A stretch of 64,000 bases of DNA from Mesonia sp008017825 (lineage in GTDB: Bacteria > Bacteroidota > Bacteroidia > Flavobacteriales > Flavobacteriaceae), in NCBI RefSeq assembly GCF_008017825.1, contig NZ_VRLS01000057.1, forward strand, positions 62,001 to 126,000. Direction: 5' to 3'. Below, in pieces: positions 1 through 9,676 of this stretch. How positions within the stretch are numbered: position 1 is the stretch's first letter; the number at the start of each line of letters is the position of its first letter. The position numbers and the translations under genes are program-made. The notes below the pieces were generated by a model. The model was not told the origin of the DNA and searched no databases. It was given only the letters and a program-made list of their open reading frames with translations.

Positions 1-42
1 TTCAAAATAACTAGTCTTATATAAATCTAAAATATAATAACC

Positions 43-906
43 ATGAAGAAGTCAATTCTACTATTATTCACCTATCTCATATCTAATATTGGATTTGCTC
101 AATCTAATAAAAGTGAATTGCAGTTTGATACTAAATACTACGACGCAGTAAATAAATGGGTCGCTCTACCCGCAAAAGATACAGATACGATTAATTATTA
201 CGGATTTATTTACATAGACCAGCAAGCCGGATTTACATTTGATATGGGAAATACGTTTAAAATAACAGAGAATAATAAGTTTATAGCTAAAATACCAGAG
301 AAAACTAATAGAATGATGTACAGAATTCAGCCCAACTGGACAGAAGTGGCTATAATACCAGAAAAAAAACTTTCTGAAATGAACTTACCAAGTCAGCCAG
401 ATTGGCTCAAAATTTATATGAAAGACTCTAACAGTGTTTCTTATTTAAAAAATATAGGTTATTTCTACAATCATGTGGGAGCAAGTCATAATGCCATTGT
501 CCCTTTACAAAAAGGGTTTGAAAAAGACGCTCAGTTTGAAGGTTTAGGTTTTGAGTTGGGTTTTGCCTACAACGCTACGCAAAAATTTACAGAAGCGATT
601 CCTATTTTAGAAAAGACATTAAAATATGAACCAAAGAACGCTCTTCTTTACAAAGAACTTGGGTTTGCTTTAATTAATACTGAACAATTTGAGAGAGCAG
701 AAAAAATTTACAGTAAGGGCCTAACACTATCTGATAGTGATTTTCAAAAAAGTGAAATGGCTGTAAACCTAGCTCAAACTTATTTTAAACTTAAGAACAG
801 ATCTAAATTTAATAAGTGGGCAGAAATAACAAGAAAGTATGCAGAGAAAGGTTCTAGATTTGCTCAGTTTATCGATTATTTTGAACAAAATTGGGATAAG
901 AAATAA
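43..906 (+). CDS. Secreted TPR-repeat protein
   Basis: A 287-residue protein with an N-terminal signal peptide (charged MKK, hydrophobic stretch, apparent cleavage after GFAQ near residue 20), so it is probably periplasmic or outer-membrane facing. Residues from about 140 to 260 contain helix-turn-helix repeats of tetratricopeptide type, with alternating aromatic and small residues (for example GFAYNATQKFTEAIPILEK). TPRs usually bind other proteins. The N-terminal 130 residues match no family I recognise. It is followed 60 bp later by a HEAT-like gene on the same strand. Function unknown; the partner cannot be told from the sequence. Confidence 0.8.
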   Translation: MKKSILLLFTYLISNIGFAQSNKSELQFDTKYYDAVNKWVALPAKDTDTINYYGFIYIDQQAGFTFDMGNTFKITENNKFIAKIPEKTNRMMYRIQPNWTEVAIIPEKKLSEMNLPSQPDWLKIYMKDSNSVSYLKNIGYFYNHVGASHNAIVPLQKGFEKDAQFEGLGFELGFAYNATQKFTEAIPILEKTLKYEPKNALLYKELGFALINTEQFERAEKIYSKGLTLSDSDFQKSEMAVNLAQTYFKLKNRSKFNKWAEITRKYAEKGSRFAQFIDYFEQNWDKK

Positions 907-966
907 ATATTAAACCCTTAGATTTCTAGAGAGGACAGACCAATAACTCATTTCCTATCAGACGTA

Positions 967-1527
967 GTGAAAAATACAGACATCTCCTTAACTGCTAGCT
1001 TACTTAAAATTAATACTAAACCCTCCTATAGGCTTGCTCTTATCAATCAAATTATCGCAGATAATTCTTTATTAGAAGAAGTGATTCTTATTGCAAAAAA
1101 GGATAAAGATAAAGTTTCTGCGAAAGCAGCTAGAGCAATGGAATTGGTAGGAGTGCAAAATATAGCTCTACTACTCCCTTATGTTGATGATATTTTTATC
1201 ATATCAAAAACAAATCAAAGGGATGATGTGATAAGACCTATGGCAAAAATAATGGAGTTGCTAGTGACTCATCATTTCAATAAAAAGAAGAAAATTTCAC
1301 TAAGCACTCAGCAAAAAGAAGAAATCATTAGTTTATGTTTTGATTGGATGATTACCCCACAAAAAATTGCTCCACAAGCTCACAGCATGCTAGCGCTTTA
1401 CAAGTTAGGAACTGAATTTGATTGGGTTCACCCAGAATTAAAATTAATTTTAGAACAAAATTATGCACAAGGATCTGCTGGATATAAAGCCAGAAGTAGA
1501 AAAATTTTAAACTTAATTAAAGTATAG
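967..1527 (+). CDS. HEAT-like alpha-helical protein of unknown function
   Basis: A 186-residue soluble protein predicted to be almost all alpha-helical, with paired helices resembling HEAT repeats (AAKAARAMELVG, HSMLALYKLG). It starts at GTG; no in-frame ATG lies close upstream. Flavobacterial relatives lie next to purB and are, as I recall, sometimes named adenylosuccinate lyase, but this protein has none of the fumarase/aspartase-superfamily motifs, so that name should not be used. Its stop lies 2 bp from the stop of the convergent 61-residue gene. A scaffold or regulatory role is possible but is inference only. Confidence 0.75.
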   Translation: MKNTDISLTASLLKINTKPSYRLALINQIIADNSLLEEVILIAKKDKDKVSAKAARAMELVGVQNIALLLPYVDDIFIISKTNQRDDVIRPMAKIMELLVTHHFNKKKKISLSTQQKEEIISLCFDWMITPQKIAPQAHSMLALYKLGTEFDWVHPELKLILEQNYAQGSAGYKARSRKILNLIKV

Positions 1528-1529
1528 AA

Positions 1530-1715
1530 CTACATCTTAAACCACTTTTCCATTTCCATATCCAATTCTTGAACAGAAATTTTAACCAATTGATTTCCTT
1601 GAATATTGTCTCGTTGTCTTTTTTCTAAAACAAGTAACCTACCTACCAATTCATCTATAGTAAAATACTCAGGCATATTACTTAATTCTTGCTTTAAATC
1701 GTGATTGCGTATCAT
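1530..1715 (-). CDS. Small conserved-looking protein, antitoxin-like C-terminus
   Basis: A 61-residue acidic/basic protein with no signal peptide or membrane segment. A helical segment (TIDELVGRLLVLEKRQ) is followed by a C-terminal pattern EL-x3-ME-KW-x-KM. This resembles the layout of short RelB/ParD-like antitoxins, but the likeness is weak and no toxin gene lies on either side. It is convergent with the HEAT-like gene and divergent from purB. I count it as real because it fills a gap without overlap and has a normal A-rich leader; it could still be spurious. Confidence 0.55.
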   Translation of the reverse strand: MIRNHDLKQELSNMPEYFTIDELVGRLLVLEKRQRDNIQGNQLVKISVQELDMEMEKWFKM

Positions 1716-1840
1716 CGTTATATTTTAAGGATGAGAAAGATACAACTTTATTCCTATAAATTACAACTGCTTAATTTATAAGCTTTTTAGCGAATGTAAA
1801 ATTACTTGGGCTTTCTATTTTTTTCATTGTTCTTTAGTTT

Positions 1841-1848
1841 TATCTTTG
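1841..1848 (+). promoter_or_regulatory. -7 box of purB promoter
   Basis: TATCTTTG is an exact match to the Bacteroidota -7 consensus TAnnTTTG, 22 bp before the purB start codon, implying a very short leader. No well-spaced TTTG -33 element is seen. Confidence 0.5.
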
Positions 1849-1870
1849 TTGTTTAAATTTTTAACCACTT

Positions 1871-3208
1871 ATGACTTCTTTACAAGCCATTTCACCTATA
1901 GACGGTAGATACCACTCAAAAACTGAAAAATTATCAGCTTATTTTAGCGAAGAAGCTTTAATTAAATACCGCGTAAAAGTAGAAATTGAATATTTTATTT
2001 CTCTTTGCAACTTACCCCTGCCTCAATTAGCAAAAATAGACACAGATCTATACCCCAAACTGAGAAAAATTTATGAAAATTTTTCGAGTATAGATGCCCA
2101 AGCCATTAAGGAAATCGAGAAAGTTACCAATCACGATGTCAAAGCAGTAGAATATTTTATCAAAGAAAAATTTGATGCTTTAAACTTACAAGCCTATAAA
2201 GAGTTTATCCATTTTGGGTTAACTTCTCAAGACATTAACAACACTTCGGTACCGCTTTCGCTGAAAGATGCTCTAATAGATGTATATCATCCATTATTAG
2301 AAGAGGTTCTTCAAAAATTGAAAGATTTAGCAAAAGATTGGACTCACATTCCGCTTTTAGCAAGAACTCACGGTCAGCCAGCTTCTCCTACTCGTTTAGG
2401 GAAAGAGATTGAAGTTTTTGTAGTACGTCTAGAAGAGCAAATAAAAAGTTTAAAAGAAGTTCCTGCTGCAGCTAAATTTGGTGGTGCAACAGGAAATTTT
2501 AATGCACACAAAGTAGCTTACCCTAATCAGGATTGGAAATCTTTTGGTGCTCATTTCGTAGAGCAGGTATTAGGAATGAAACATTCTTTTCCTACCACTC
2601 AAATAGAGCATTACGATTTTATGGCAGCAACGTTTGATGCTTTAAAACGTATTAACACCATATTGATCGATTTAGATCGTGATGTATGGACTTATGTTTC
2701 TATGGACTACTTTAAGCAAAAAATAAAGAAAGGAGAAGTAGGATCTTCAGCTATGCCACACAAAGTAAACCCTATTGATTTTGAAAATAGTGAAGGAAAC
2801 TTAGGTATGGCAAATGCCTTATTTGAGCATCTTTCTGCTAAATTACCTATAAGTCGTTTACAAAGAGATTTAACCGATAGTACTGTTCTAAGAAATATTG
2901 GTGTTCCTATAGGACACACGATGATTGCTTTAGCTTCAACTCTAAAAGGTTTGAATAAATTATTGCTGAATGAAAGTAAACTTCACGAAGATTTAGAAAA
3001 TAATTGGGCCGTTGTAGCGGAAGCTATACAGACTATTTTAAGAAGGGAAGCTTATCCAAATCCTTATGAAGCCTTAAAAGGTTTAACCCGTACCAATGAA
3101 AAGATAAACGCTAATAGTATAGCTGACTTTATTGAAACCTTAGAAGTTTCAGAAGATATAAAACAAGAATTAAAAGCCATTACCCCACAAAATTATACGG
3201 GGATCTAA
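1871..3208 (+). CDS. purB: Adenylosuccinate lyase
   Basis: Cytosolic enzyme of purine synthesis. It cleaves SAICAR to AICAR plus fumarate and adenylosuccinate to AMP plus fumarate. The 445-residue length fits the family. The superfamily signature loop GSSAMPHKVNP is at about residues 291-301, with its catalytic serine, and the TxGQ region LARTHGQPASPT holds the conserved His167. It is a single-gene unit with its own -7 box upstream and a bidirectional terminator downstream. The start is the only reasonable ATG; it fits the short leader. Confidence 0.97.
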   Translation: MTSLQAISPIDGRYHSKTEKLSAYFSEEALIKYRVKVEIEYFISLCNLPLPQLAKIDTDLYPKLRKIYENFSSIDAQAIKEIEKVTNHDVKAVEYFIKEKFDALNLQAYKEFIHFGLTSQDINNTSVPLSLKDALIDVYHPLLEEVLQKLKDLAKDWTHIPLLARTHGQPASPTRLGKEIEVFVVRLEEQIKSLKEVPAAAKFGGATGNFNAHKVAYPNQDWKSFGAHFVEQVLGMKHSFPTTQIEHYDFMAATFDALKRINTILIDLDRDVWTYVSMDYFKQKIKKGEVGSSAMPHKVNPIDFENSEGNLGMANALFEHLSAKLPISRLQRDLTDSTVLRNIGVPIGHTMIALASTLKGLNKLLLNESKLHEDLENNWAVVAEAIQTILRREAYPNPYEALKGLTRTNEKINANSIADFIETLEVSEDIKQELKAITPQNYTGI

Positions 3209-3211
3209 TAA

Positions 3212-3242
3212 AAAAAGGGAGCTAAATTAGCTCCCTTTTTTA
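3212..3242. terminator. Bidirectional rho-independent terminator (purB / T9SS gene)
   Basis: Inverted repeat AGGGAGCTA / TAGCTCCCT with a 3-nt loop, flanked by A-run on the left and T-run on the right, between two convergent genes. Confidence 0.9.
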
Positions 3243-3255
3243 TCAACTTTAAAGA

Positions 3256-6200
3256 TTATCGTTTAATTATTTTAATCACTTTTATCTTTCCATTGACCTG
3301 AATTTGAGCCAAATATACTCCTGTAGCCAAATTAGTCATGTTTATTTCCGCTTGAGCTGATTCATTGTCTTTCAAAACTTTCACTCTTTTCCCTTGTAAA
3401 TTGAAAAGACTCACTGTTTCTATCACATTATTTTCTATATCTAAATATAGAGTATTACTTATTGTGTAATATTTAAGTTCAGGAAAAATAAGATTCTCTG
3501 TACTTAAACTTTCTGTTTGGAATTGCCAAATTGGAGTACTACTATTTAAAGCTGTCAACGAACTTTTGGGAATAACTTGCCAATAATATGTAACATTGTC
3601 GTTTACTTGAACAGTAAAATTTGTAGTAGAAATATCTGGCTGGACTAAGTTTAATTGAGTGGAAGATGTTCCCATCATCAAATCAAAAGTTTCATCTAAT
3701 ATACAATCGTTAGAATTTGATTCCCAAGATAACTCTACTGTCGAATCGATAGCATCTAGTAACACATCTGTTTCGTTATTTACTGGAATTGGGTTGATAG
3801 CACTATTTAACTCAGGTATAACTAATGACAAATTAACAGGTAGAATATTCTCACAACTTAAAAAACTATCACTAAGTTTTACATAAATAGTTTGGTTAAA
3901 AGCAATACTATTAGTGAATAAAAAGGGTAACGGATTCATTTCAGATTGAGCATCACTCATTGAATTATAGTAAGCTATATTCAAATTTTGATAATTGGAT
4001 AATATTTGATTATTAATCATATTCAAATCAAATTCATAATAACCATCTGGATTGCTATCGTCATCACATACCTCTATTTGAAGTGGAGCATTTACAGAAA
4101 ACATTTTGTGATTTCTTACAGTGAATTCAGTAATCATAGAACATCCATTTATATGTGCTACCCTAACATATATATCTTGTGTCATTTGTTGTAAAGCGTA
4201 TTGCGTTGGACTACTAATCGGATTGATTTGATTATTAGCGTCTGATAAAGCTAAATAAAACTCCAAAAAGTAATCCGTACTATTTGTACCATTTAATATT
4301 TCGCTATTCTTTTCAGTTAAATCGACCTCAGGCATTACAGTTGTTGCATCATTTTTACAATACACAAGGTCTGAAACTTGAGTTTGAATTTGATCTAACA
4401 CATTAGAGGAATTTAAGTTGATCTCTACTAAATCATAACAATCTGAAATAGAATTAACCCCTAAGGCATTATAATTATAATCTAATCTTGCAAAAACTTG
4501 AGCTGGTAAAGAAGGTGGTGAGTACGTAGAGATGTTATTAATCAAGTCATTTGCATTGGCGCTCTCTGCACTGGTTTGATTTGTATAATAACTTAGAGTG
4601 TAATTATTTTGATTCGCTTGTGGAATATTAGCTAATATCTCTACGTTTTTGGTAGTTAGATCAAACGTAGGTGAACCTAATATTGAGCATCCAACCATAT
4701 CGGTAGGACAAGCAGCTATAGGGCAGTTTTTAAAACCACTATTTAAAGCTGTTAGGTAATGAAAAGTTGGTGTAGAGCTACAATTTGAAATATACTCAAG
4801 TTCAACTTTGACAGAGTAATCTCCGTAAGCTGTAATATCATTCTGATTAATATCTATACAAAAAGTACCTGGTGAAGGTGATGTATAATTAGAGGTGTAA
4901 ACGTCTATATAACCATAATCTTCTGCTTTCACTTCTAAAGTTATATTTTGTAGCGTTGCCCCTGTTGGTAAGTTATATGTTCCACAGATCTGAAATGGGT
5001 AGGTAGGACTTATAACAGGGTCTATAGATACACACCCTCCTGTTGTCATTTCATTAAATAAAGAACAATTTTCATAGTAACTTCCAGCTTGTAAGATTGG
5101 GTTTAAAACTAAATTCCCTAAAGCTGAATTTGTTGACATTGCATTACTTATTTCTAAATTATCTATAAATGCAGTTGCCCAATGAACATTATATGGACAA
5201 TCATTGATGGTAATCTCTGCCCTTAGTTTTTTACCAATATAGGAGGAGGTATCTAAGCTTTCTTTACTCCAAGGCATATATGCACCATTAATAGTCCCTG
5301 AAATTTCTATAAAAGGACATTCTTGATTAGATACTAAACACTTATATTGAACTAAATTGTTATGCTCATCGTAGAGCCTGACCATTATAGACGGTCTTTC
5401 TGAGTATTGATGGTTAGCATCAAAAAATAGCATTGAAAAATCAAAGCTAAAAACTTCATTAGCAATAAATTCTTTAACCAATGTACCAGCAGTATCTGAA
5501 GCACCGGCTACTATTTTAGGAACCCCATTTGAATCTAAATGATAATCATTAATTTTAATTGCATATTCTGAGCATCCAAATGGACTTGTCTTTTGAAGTG
5601 GTATTGCTGGAGATACATTTCCTGGTGTCATTAAAGAGAAAGGTGATATCTCATCATTTATAGGAAATGTCGTAGGAGCATATTGATTATTAATATCAGT
5701 ATAGATTGTATTGTTAATGTCACAAGATGTTAATGTGTTATTAATTTGCACTGTATAAAATTCATACCCTTCTAAAACTTCACTGGTAGAAGCTCCTTCA
5801 ATATCTTGGTTTTCTATACAACCACAAGTAGTTTCCATCATATTAACGGCAACTAAACCACTTTCACATCCGTTAAGGGTCTGAGAAACATAATAAGTAT
5901 CATTGTCTGATAAAATAATCGTGCTTGGATTGGTAATAATTTGTGTTCCACCAGCATCACTATACCACATTAAGTTTTTACCGCAAACCGAAATATCACT
6001 TAAATCACCACCGTTGTTAGTAAAACCTTCAACTTGCCAAGTGGCTTGGGTACAAAAATTTTGAATGGTTTCGACTTCTGGTAAAGGTGTTGTTGGTAAA
6101 ATTTGTAAAGGAATTAAAGAACAGCTGGTACCGTAACTTACATAGTAAGTATCACTTATATTTAAAACTAAATTTGAGTTTGCTATCGTGGTCCCAGAAG

Positions 6201-6663
6201 AATCTGTATAAAAATCTATTTGTGAATTGGTATAATTTGAAAACGTAATATCTGCTATGGTTTCATTGCTATTCACACAGGTTTCATAAGAAATTCCATC
6301 AACGTTCATTATTACCTGAGAAGTAATAGGTTGCGGACATCCAGATATACTATATTCTGCCGTATAGATATGACTTGCAAACGAAACACTATTACCAAAA
6401 TAAACTTCAGTTACAAAGCCTCCACTGTATGGCTGTGTCATTGTAACATCCAACCAAAGATTGTTTGTTGGTGTCCAAGAAGCGGCTATATTATTAGCTC
6501 CATGTTGAATGGTTAATTTAGAGGATGTATTTTGAGCAACAACCAATGAAGAGGAATCGTCACAAACCACATTTGTGGCATCAATAGTTAACGGGTTACA
6601 CTGTGCCCATGCATTTGAAAAAATTATAAACGCAATTAAAAATAAAGAATAATTTTTCACCAT
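3256..6663 (-). CDS. Large secreted T9SS type A cargo protein
   Basis: A 1135-residue exported protein. Signal peptide is residues 1 to about 20 (cleavage after NAWAQ). The long central region is rich in Asn, Ser, Thr and Tyr, with paired cysteines and beta-strand-like repeats of the kind seen in flavobacterial gliding or adhesion proteins. Near residues 960-1055 an Ig/fibronectin-like segment occurs (NPIPVNNETDVLLDAIDS). The last 80 or so residues are a type A T9SS sorting domain, ending TGVYLAQIQVNGKIKVIKI, which is normally removed as the protein is anchored or released. No enzyme motif was found, so an adhesin or matrix role is inference. Confidence 0.9.
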   Translation of the reverse strand: MVKNYSLFLIAFIIFSNAWAQCNPLTIDATNVVCDDSSSLVVAQNTSSKLTIQHGANNIAASWTPTNNLWLDVTMTQPYSGGFVTEVYFGNSVSFASHIYTAEYSISGCPQPITSQVIMNVDGISYETCVNSNETIADITFSNYTNSQIDFYTDSSGTTIANSNLVLNISDTYYVSYGTSCSLIPLQILPTTPLPEVETIQNFCTQATWQVEGFTNNGGDLSDISVCGKNLMWYSDAGGTQIITNPSTIILSDNDTYYVSQTLNGCESGLVAVNMMETTCGCIENQDIEGASTSEVLEGYEFYTVQINNTLTSCDINNTIYTDINNQYAPTTFPINDEISPFSLMTPGNVSPAIPLQKTSPFGCSEYAIKINDYHLDSNGVPKIVAGASDTAGTLVKEFIANEVFSFDFSMLFFDANHQYSERPSIMVRLYDEHNNLVQYKCLVSNQECPFIEISGTINGAYMPWSKESLDTSSYIGKKLRAEITINDCPYNVHWATAFIDNLEISNAMSTNSALGNLVLNPILQAGSYYENCSLFNEMTTGGCVSIDPVISPTYPFQICGTYNLPTGATLQNITLEVKAEDYGYIDVYTSNYTSPSPGTFCIDINQNDITAYGDYSVKVELEYISNCSSTPTFHYLTALNSGFKNCPIAACPTDMVGCSILGSPTFDLTTKNVEILANIPQANQNNYTLSYYTNQTSAESANANDLINNISTYSPPSLPAQVFARLDYNYNALGVNSISDCYDLVEINLNSSNVLDQIQTQVSDLVYCKNDATTVMPEVDLTEKNSEILNGTNSTDYFLEFYLALSDANNQINPISSPTQYALQQMTQDIYVRVAHINGCSMITEFTVRNHKMFSVNAPLQIEVCDDDSNPDGYYEFDLNMINNQILSNYQNLNIAYYNSMSDAQSEMNPLPFLFTNSIAFNQTIYVKLSDSFLSCENILPVNLSLVIPELNSAINPIPVNNETDVLLDAIDSTVELSWESNSNDCILDETFDLMMGTSSTQLNLVQPDISTTNFTVQVNDNVTYYWQVIPKSSLTALNSSTPIWQFQTESLSTENLIFPELKYYTISNTLYLDIENNVIETVSLFNLQGKRVKVLKDNESAQAEINMTNLATGVYLAQIQVNGKIKVIKIIKR

Positions 6664-6758
6664 AGTTATTAGTTAAGTTAGTAGTCGGTTATAAAGAATA
6701 TATAATAATCTATTTTATTACTAAATTCTATTTTTTCGCTAAATTATTAATTATCAAT

Positions 6759-7931
6759 CTAATCTCTTCTATATTGTTGAGTTTCTTCAAAGACGTGTTC
6801 TAAAATGGCTCTGTCTTCATCAGTAAATTCTATATTTCTTCGTTGCATTACTTTTTCGGCAACTTCAAAAGCTTTACTGGTTTTATAGGTTGTGGTACCA
6901 CTACTTCCGCCCCAGCTAAAACTAGGCACAAAATTACGAGGAAAACCAGCTCCAAATATATTTGAGCTTACTCCAATTACAGTTCCCGTATTGAACATCG
7001 TATTAATACCACATTTAGAGTGATCACCCATCATTAAACCACAAAACTGAAGTCCGGTGGGTGCAAAACGTTCGGTTTCATAATCCCATAACCTTACTTC
7101 TGCATAATTGTTTTTAAGGTTAGAATTGTTACTATCTGCGCCTATATTACACCATTCTCCTAACACCGAGTTTCCTAAAAAGCCATCGTGACCTTTATTA
7201 GAATATCCCATAATAATAGAGTTGTTCACTTCTCCTCCAACCTTACTATGCGGGCCTACCGTAGTTGCTCCATAAATTTTAGCTCCCATTTTTAAAGTAG
7301 CATGTTCACAAAGCGCAAAAGGACCTCTTACAGCACACCCTTCCATTACTTCGGCATGTTCTCCTATGTAGATAGGTCCGTTTGAAGCATTTAAGGAAGC
7401 TATGGTTAATTTTGCTCCTTCCTCGACAAAAATCTGCTCCTTGTTGACACAAAATACACAATCAGGAATTTCAGCGGAAATTCTATCTTTGGTTAGCAAG
7501 TCAAAATCTGCTTGAATGGCTTGATCATTTTTAGAGAATAGATCCCAAGTATGTTCAATCATTAAAGGCTCTGCATTCACCGCTATTTCTTGAAAGCTGT
7601 CTAAATCTATTTCCTCTTCTTCTTTAGCTATAAAAGCGATATAAGTATCTTCAAAAGTTAAGACTTGCTCTTCTTTTAAGTTTTTTATTTGTTCAACCAG
7701 ACTTTCTGACGGGCACACCGCCGCATTGATCATCGTGTTGATTTCTAACTCTACCATGGGCCAACGTTCAGAAAGGTATTCTTCGGTAACCGTAGTGGTG
7801 GTGGTTTGTAAAAATTTTTCCCACTTTTCTCTTAATGTTAATATCCCGAAGCGTAGGTCTGCTACAGGTTTGGTATAGGTGAATGGAAGTAATTGATTTC
7901 TTACTGCGCCATCAAATAATATGTAATTCAT
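6759..7931 (-). CDS. Bacteroidota alternative GlmU-like sugar nucleotidyltransferase/acetyltransferase
   Basis: A 390-residue protein with an N-terminal half that starts MNYILFDGAVRNQLLPFTYTK and looks like the diverged nucleotidyltransferase half of the alternative bacterial GlmU family. The C-terminal half is a left-handed beta-helix (hexapeptide repeats such as GPIYIGEHAEVMEGC and GAKIYGATTVGPHSKVGG, about residues 185-340). The family is thought to make UDP-GlcNAc from GlcN-1-P in Bacteroidota that lack classical GlmU. The typical GxGxRM-type loop of GlmU is absent. It lies 95 bp upstream of the T9SS gene on the same strand, probably separately transcribed. Confidence 0.8.
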   Translation of the reverse strand: MNYILFDGAVRNQLLPFTYTKPVADLRFGILTLREKWEKFLQTTTTTVTEEYLSERWPMVELEINTMINAAVCPSESLVEQIKNLKEEQVLTFEDTYIAFIAKEEEEIDLDSFQEIAVNAEPLMIEHTWDLFSKNDQAIQADFDLLTKDRISAEIPDCVFCVNKEQIFVEEGAKLTIASLNASNGPIYIGEHAEVMEGCAVRGPFALCEHATLKMGAKIYGATTVGPHSKVGGEVNNSIIMGYSNKGHDGFLGNSVLGEWCNIGADSNNSNLKNNYAEVRLWDYETERFAPTGLQFCGLMMGDHSKCGINTMFNTGTVIGVSSNIFGAGFPRNFVPSFSWGGSSGTTTYKTSKAFEVAEKVMQRRNIEFTDEDRAILEHVFEETQQYRRD

Positions 7932-7984
7932 CTTAAAGTTTAGTTTTAAACAAATGTAAGGAAGTTTTTATTGGGCAATTTGTA

Positions 7985-8428
7985 TTAATCACAATTTTCA
8001 GTTCGTCTGGTATCTGTAATCGAAATGATACTCCACTCTTCTTCTGAGGATTTAAACAGTTGAATTTGATTGATTCCGCAGTGAGAAAATTTTCCGTTAA
8101 GGTAAAACTCATAAGTGGTCCAAACACTTGCAAAACCTTTATCTATTTTGGTTTCATAACTCAATATCCTTTCTTCAAATTTCATTTCTTTTGGGATTGA
8201 ACCAATTGAGGAAACAAATTGATCTCTAGACGATGTTTTAATCATAAAATTCCCATCTCTGTCTTCTCCAATCGTTTTTAAAACAAGGTCTTCTTGTGTC
8301 ATTTGCTTTAACGCCACCGTATCTTGTTGATGAAAGGCTTTAAAAAAATCTTTAACAGATTGCTCTGGTGTTTTTTGAGCAAAACCTTGTAATCCTAAAA
8401 ATAATATGAATAAAGTAAGTATTCTCAT
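7985..8428 (-). CDS. Exported NTF2-like small protein
   Basis: 147 residues with a signal peptide (MRILTLFILFLGLQGFAQ). The mature part begins TPEQSVKDFFKAFHQQDT, the usual start of SnoaL/NTF2-like folds (helix carrying VKDFFxAFxxxD, then curved sheet), and ends in strands with WSIISITDTR. Such domains either bind small ligands or act as accessory domains; no catalytic residues can be assigned. It is divergent from panB, sharing a 64-bp promoter region, and its stop lies 53 bp from the start of the alternative glmU gene. Cellular role unknown. Confidence 0.75.
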   Translation of the reverse strand: MRILTLFILFLGLQGFAQKTPEQSVKDFFKAFHQQDTVALKQMTQEDLVLKTIGEDRDGNFMIKTSSRDQFVSSIGSIPKEMKFEERILSYETKIDKGFASVWTTYEFYLNGKFSHCGINQIQLFKSSEEEWSIISITDTRRTENCD

Positions 8429-8438
8429 CGCTTTTGTT

Positions 8439-8470
8439 TTTGATGTTGACTGACTAATTTACTACTTTTA
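8439..8470 (+). promoter_or_regulatory. panB promoter
   Basis: TTTG at 8439-8442, a 20-nt spacer, then TACTTTTA at 8463-8470 (7 of 8 to TAnnTTTG), ending 22 bp before the panB ATG. Spacing fits the Bacteroidota sigma factor. Confidence 0.55.
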
Positions 8471-8492
8471 CAACAACTTAAAACAAAAAAGC

Positions 8493-9311
8493 ATGTCTGT
8501 TGCAAAAAAAGAATATAAAAGAGTAACGGTAAAATCACTAGTTGATATGAAAGCCAATGGAGAAAAAATCTCTATGCTTACCGCTTACGATTATACGATG
8601 GCGAAAATTGTTGATGGTGCTGGGATTGATGTCATTTTAGTAGGAGATTCTGCTTCAAATGTAATGGCGGGTCATGAAACCACCTTGCCTATTACATTAG
8701 ACCAAATGATTTACCACGCTTCTTCTGTGGTTCGCGCTATCGATAGATCTCTTGTGGTGGTAGATTTACCATTTGGAAGCTACCAAAGTGATCCTAAGGA
8801 AGCTTTACGTTCTGCGATTAGAATTATGAAAGAAAGCGGCGGACATGCAGTTAAACTAGAGGGTGGTAAAGAAGTGAAAGAATCTATTAAGCGTATTTTA
8901 AATGCTGGGATTCCGGTGATGGGACACTTAGGTTTAACTCCACAATCTATATATAAATTTGGTACTTACACGGTAAGAGCTAAGGAGGAAGAAGAAGCTA
9001 TAAAGCTAAAAGAAGATGCTAAACTCTTAGAAAAAATAGGTTGTTTCTCTATTGTATTAGAAAAAGTACCCGCAAAGTTAGCACAAGAAGTAGCTGAGAG
9101 TGTTTCTATTCCCGTTATCGGAATAGGTGCTGGTGGTGGCGTTGACGGACAGGTGTTGGTGGTACACGATATGATAGGAATGACACACGAATTTAATCCG
9201 CGTTTTTTACGTCGTTATTTAGACTTATACAGTGAAATGACCACAGCCTTTCAACAATACAATAAAGATGTAAAATCATCAGATTTTCCTAACGACAAGG
9301 AACAGTATTAA
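8493..9311 (+). CDS. panB: 3-methyl-2-oxobutanoate hydroxymethyltransferase
   Basis: First step of pantothenate and hence CoA synthesis: transfer of a hydroxymethyl group from methylene-THF to 2-oxoisovalerate, giving ketopantoate. The 272-residue length is normal. Conserved family segments are visible: MLTAYDYTMAKIVDGAGID, VGDSASNVMAGHETTLPITLD (Mg-binding Asp) and GHLGLTPQS. The ATG is favoured by the promoter upstream. It overlaps the next gene by one base (TAATG), so the two are probably co-translated. Confidence 0.97.
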   Translation: MSVAKKEYKRVTVKSLVDMKANGEKISMLTAYDYTMAKIVDGAGIDVILVGDSASNVMAGHETTLPITLDQMIYHASSVVRAIDRSLVVVDLPFGSYQSDPKEALRSAIRIMKESGGHAVKLEGGKEVKESIKRILNAGIPVMGHLGLTPQSIYKFGTYTVRAKEEEEAIKLKEDAKLLEKIGCFSIVLEKVPAKLAQEVAESVSIPVIGIGAGGGVDGQVLVVHDMIGMTHEFNPRFLRRYLDLYSEMTTAFQQYNKDVKSSDFPNDKEQY

Positions 9312-9667
9312 TGGAAACATCTGCCATAGGACCTTTTCTAATCCTTGATGCCTTAACAGGTATTATATTTATTATTGTAGGTCTTATGATGCTAAAATAT
9401 CCACCTAAAGAAATTAATTCACTTTACGGATACCGAACTGAAAAATCTATGAAATCTCAAGAAGCTTGGGATTTTGCTCAAATTTTTTCCTCTAAATTAA
9501 TGATTAAAACTGGAGTGTTCTTAAGTCTAGTAGGTTTGTTAGGATATGTATTTCTTGAAGTTTCATTTTTACTAGAAGTGATTTTAGCGAGTATTGCTTT
9601 TACTCTAGGTTTATGCGCACTTTTTTATTATACTGAAAGTGAATTAGATAAATTCCCTAAAAATTAA
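9311..9667 (+). CDS. SdpI/YhfL-like membrane protein
   Basis: A 118-residue protein with three hydrophobic segments (about residues 8-28, 62-82 and 85-106). Between the first two is the SdpI-family motif NSLYGYRTEKSMKSQEAWDFAQ, whose hallmark is YRT-x-S-x-K-S-x-E-x-W. SdpI gives immunity to a toxic peptide in Bacillus, but most family members, including flavobacterial ones, have no known role. The start codon overlaps the panB stop, so it is in the panB transcript; a link to pantothenate is not implied. Confidence 0.8.
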   Translation: METSAIGPFLILDALTGIIFIIVGLMMLKYPPKEINSLYGYRTEKSMKSQEAWDFAQIFSSKLMIKTGVFLSLVGLLGYVFLEVSFLLEVILASIAFTLGLCALFYYTESELDKFPKN

Positions 9668-9676
9668 AATATTACA

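Noticed and set aside
967..1527. Second adenylosuccinate lyase gene beside purB
   Set aside because: The protein is short, HEAT-like and lacks the superfamily signature; only proximity suggests the name.
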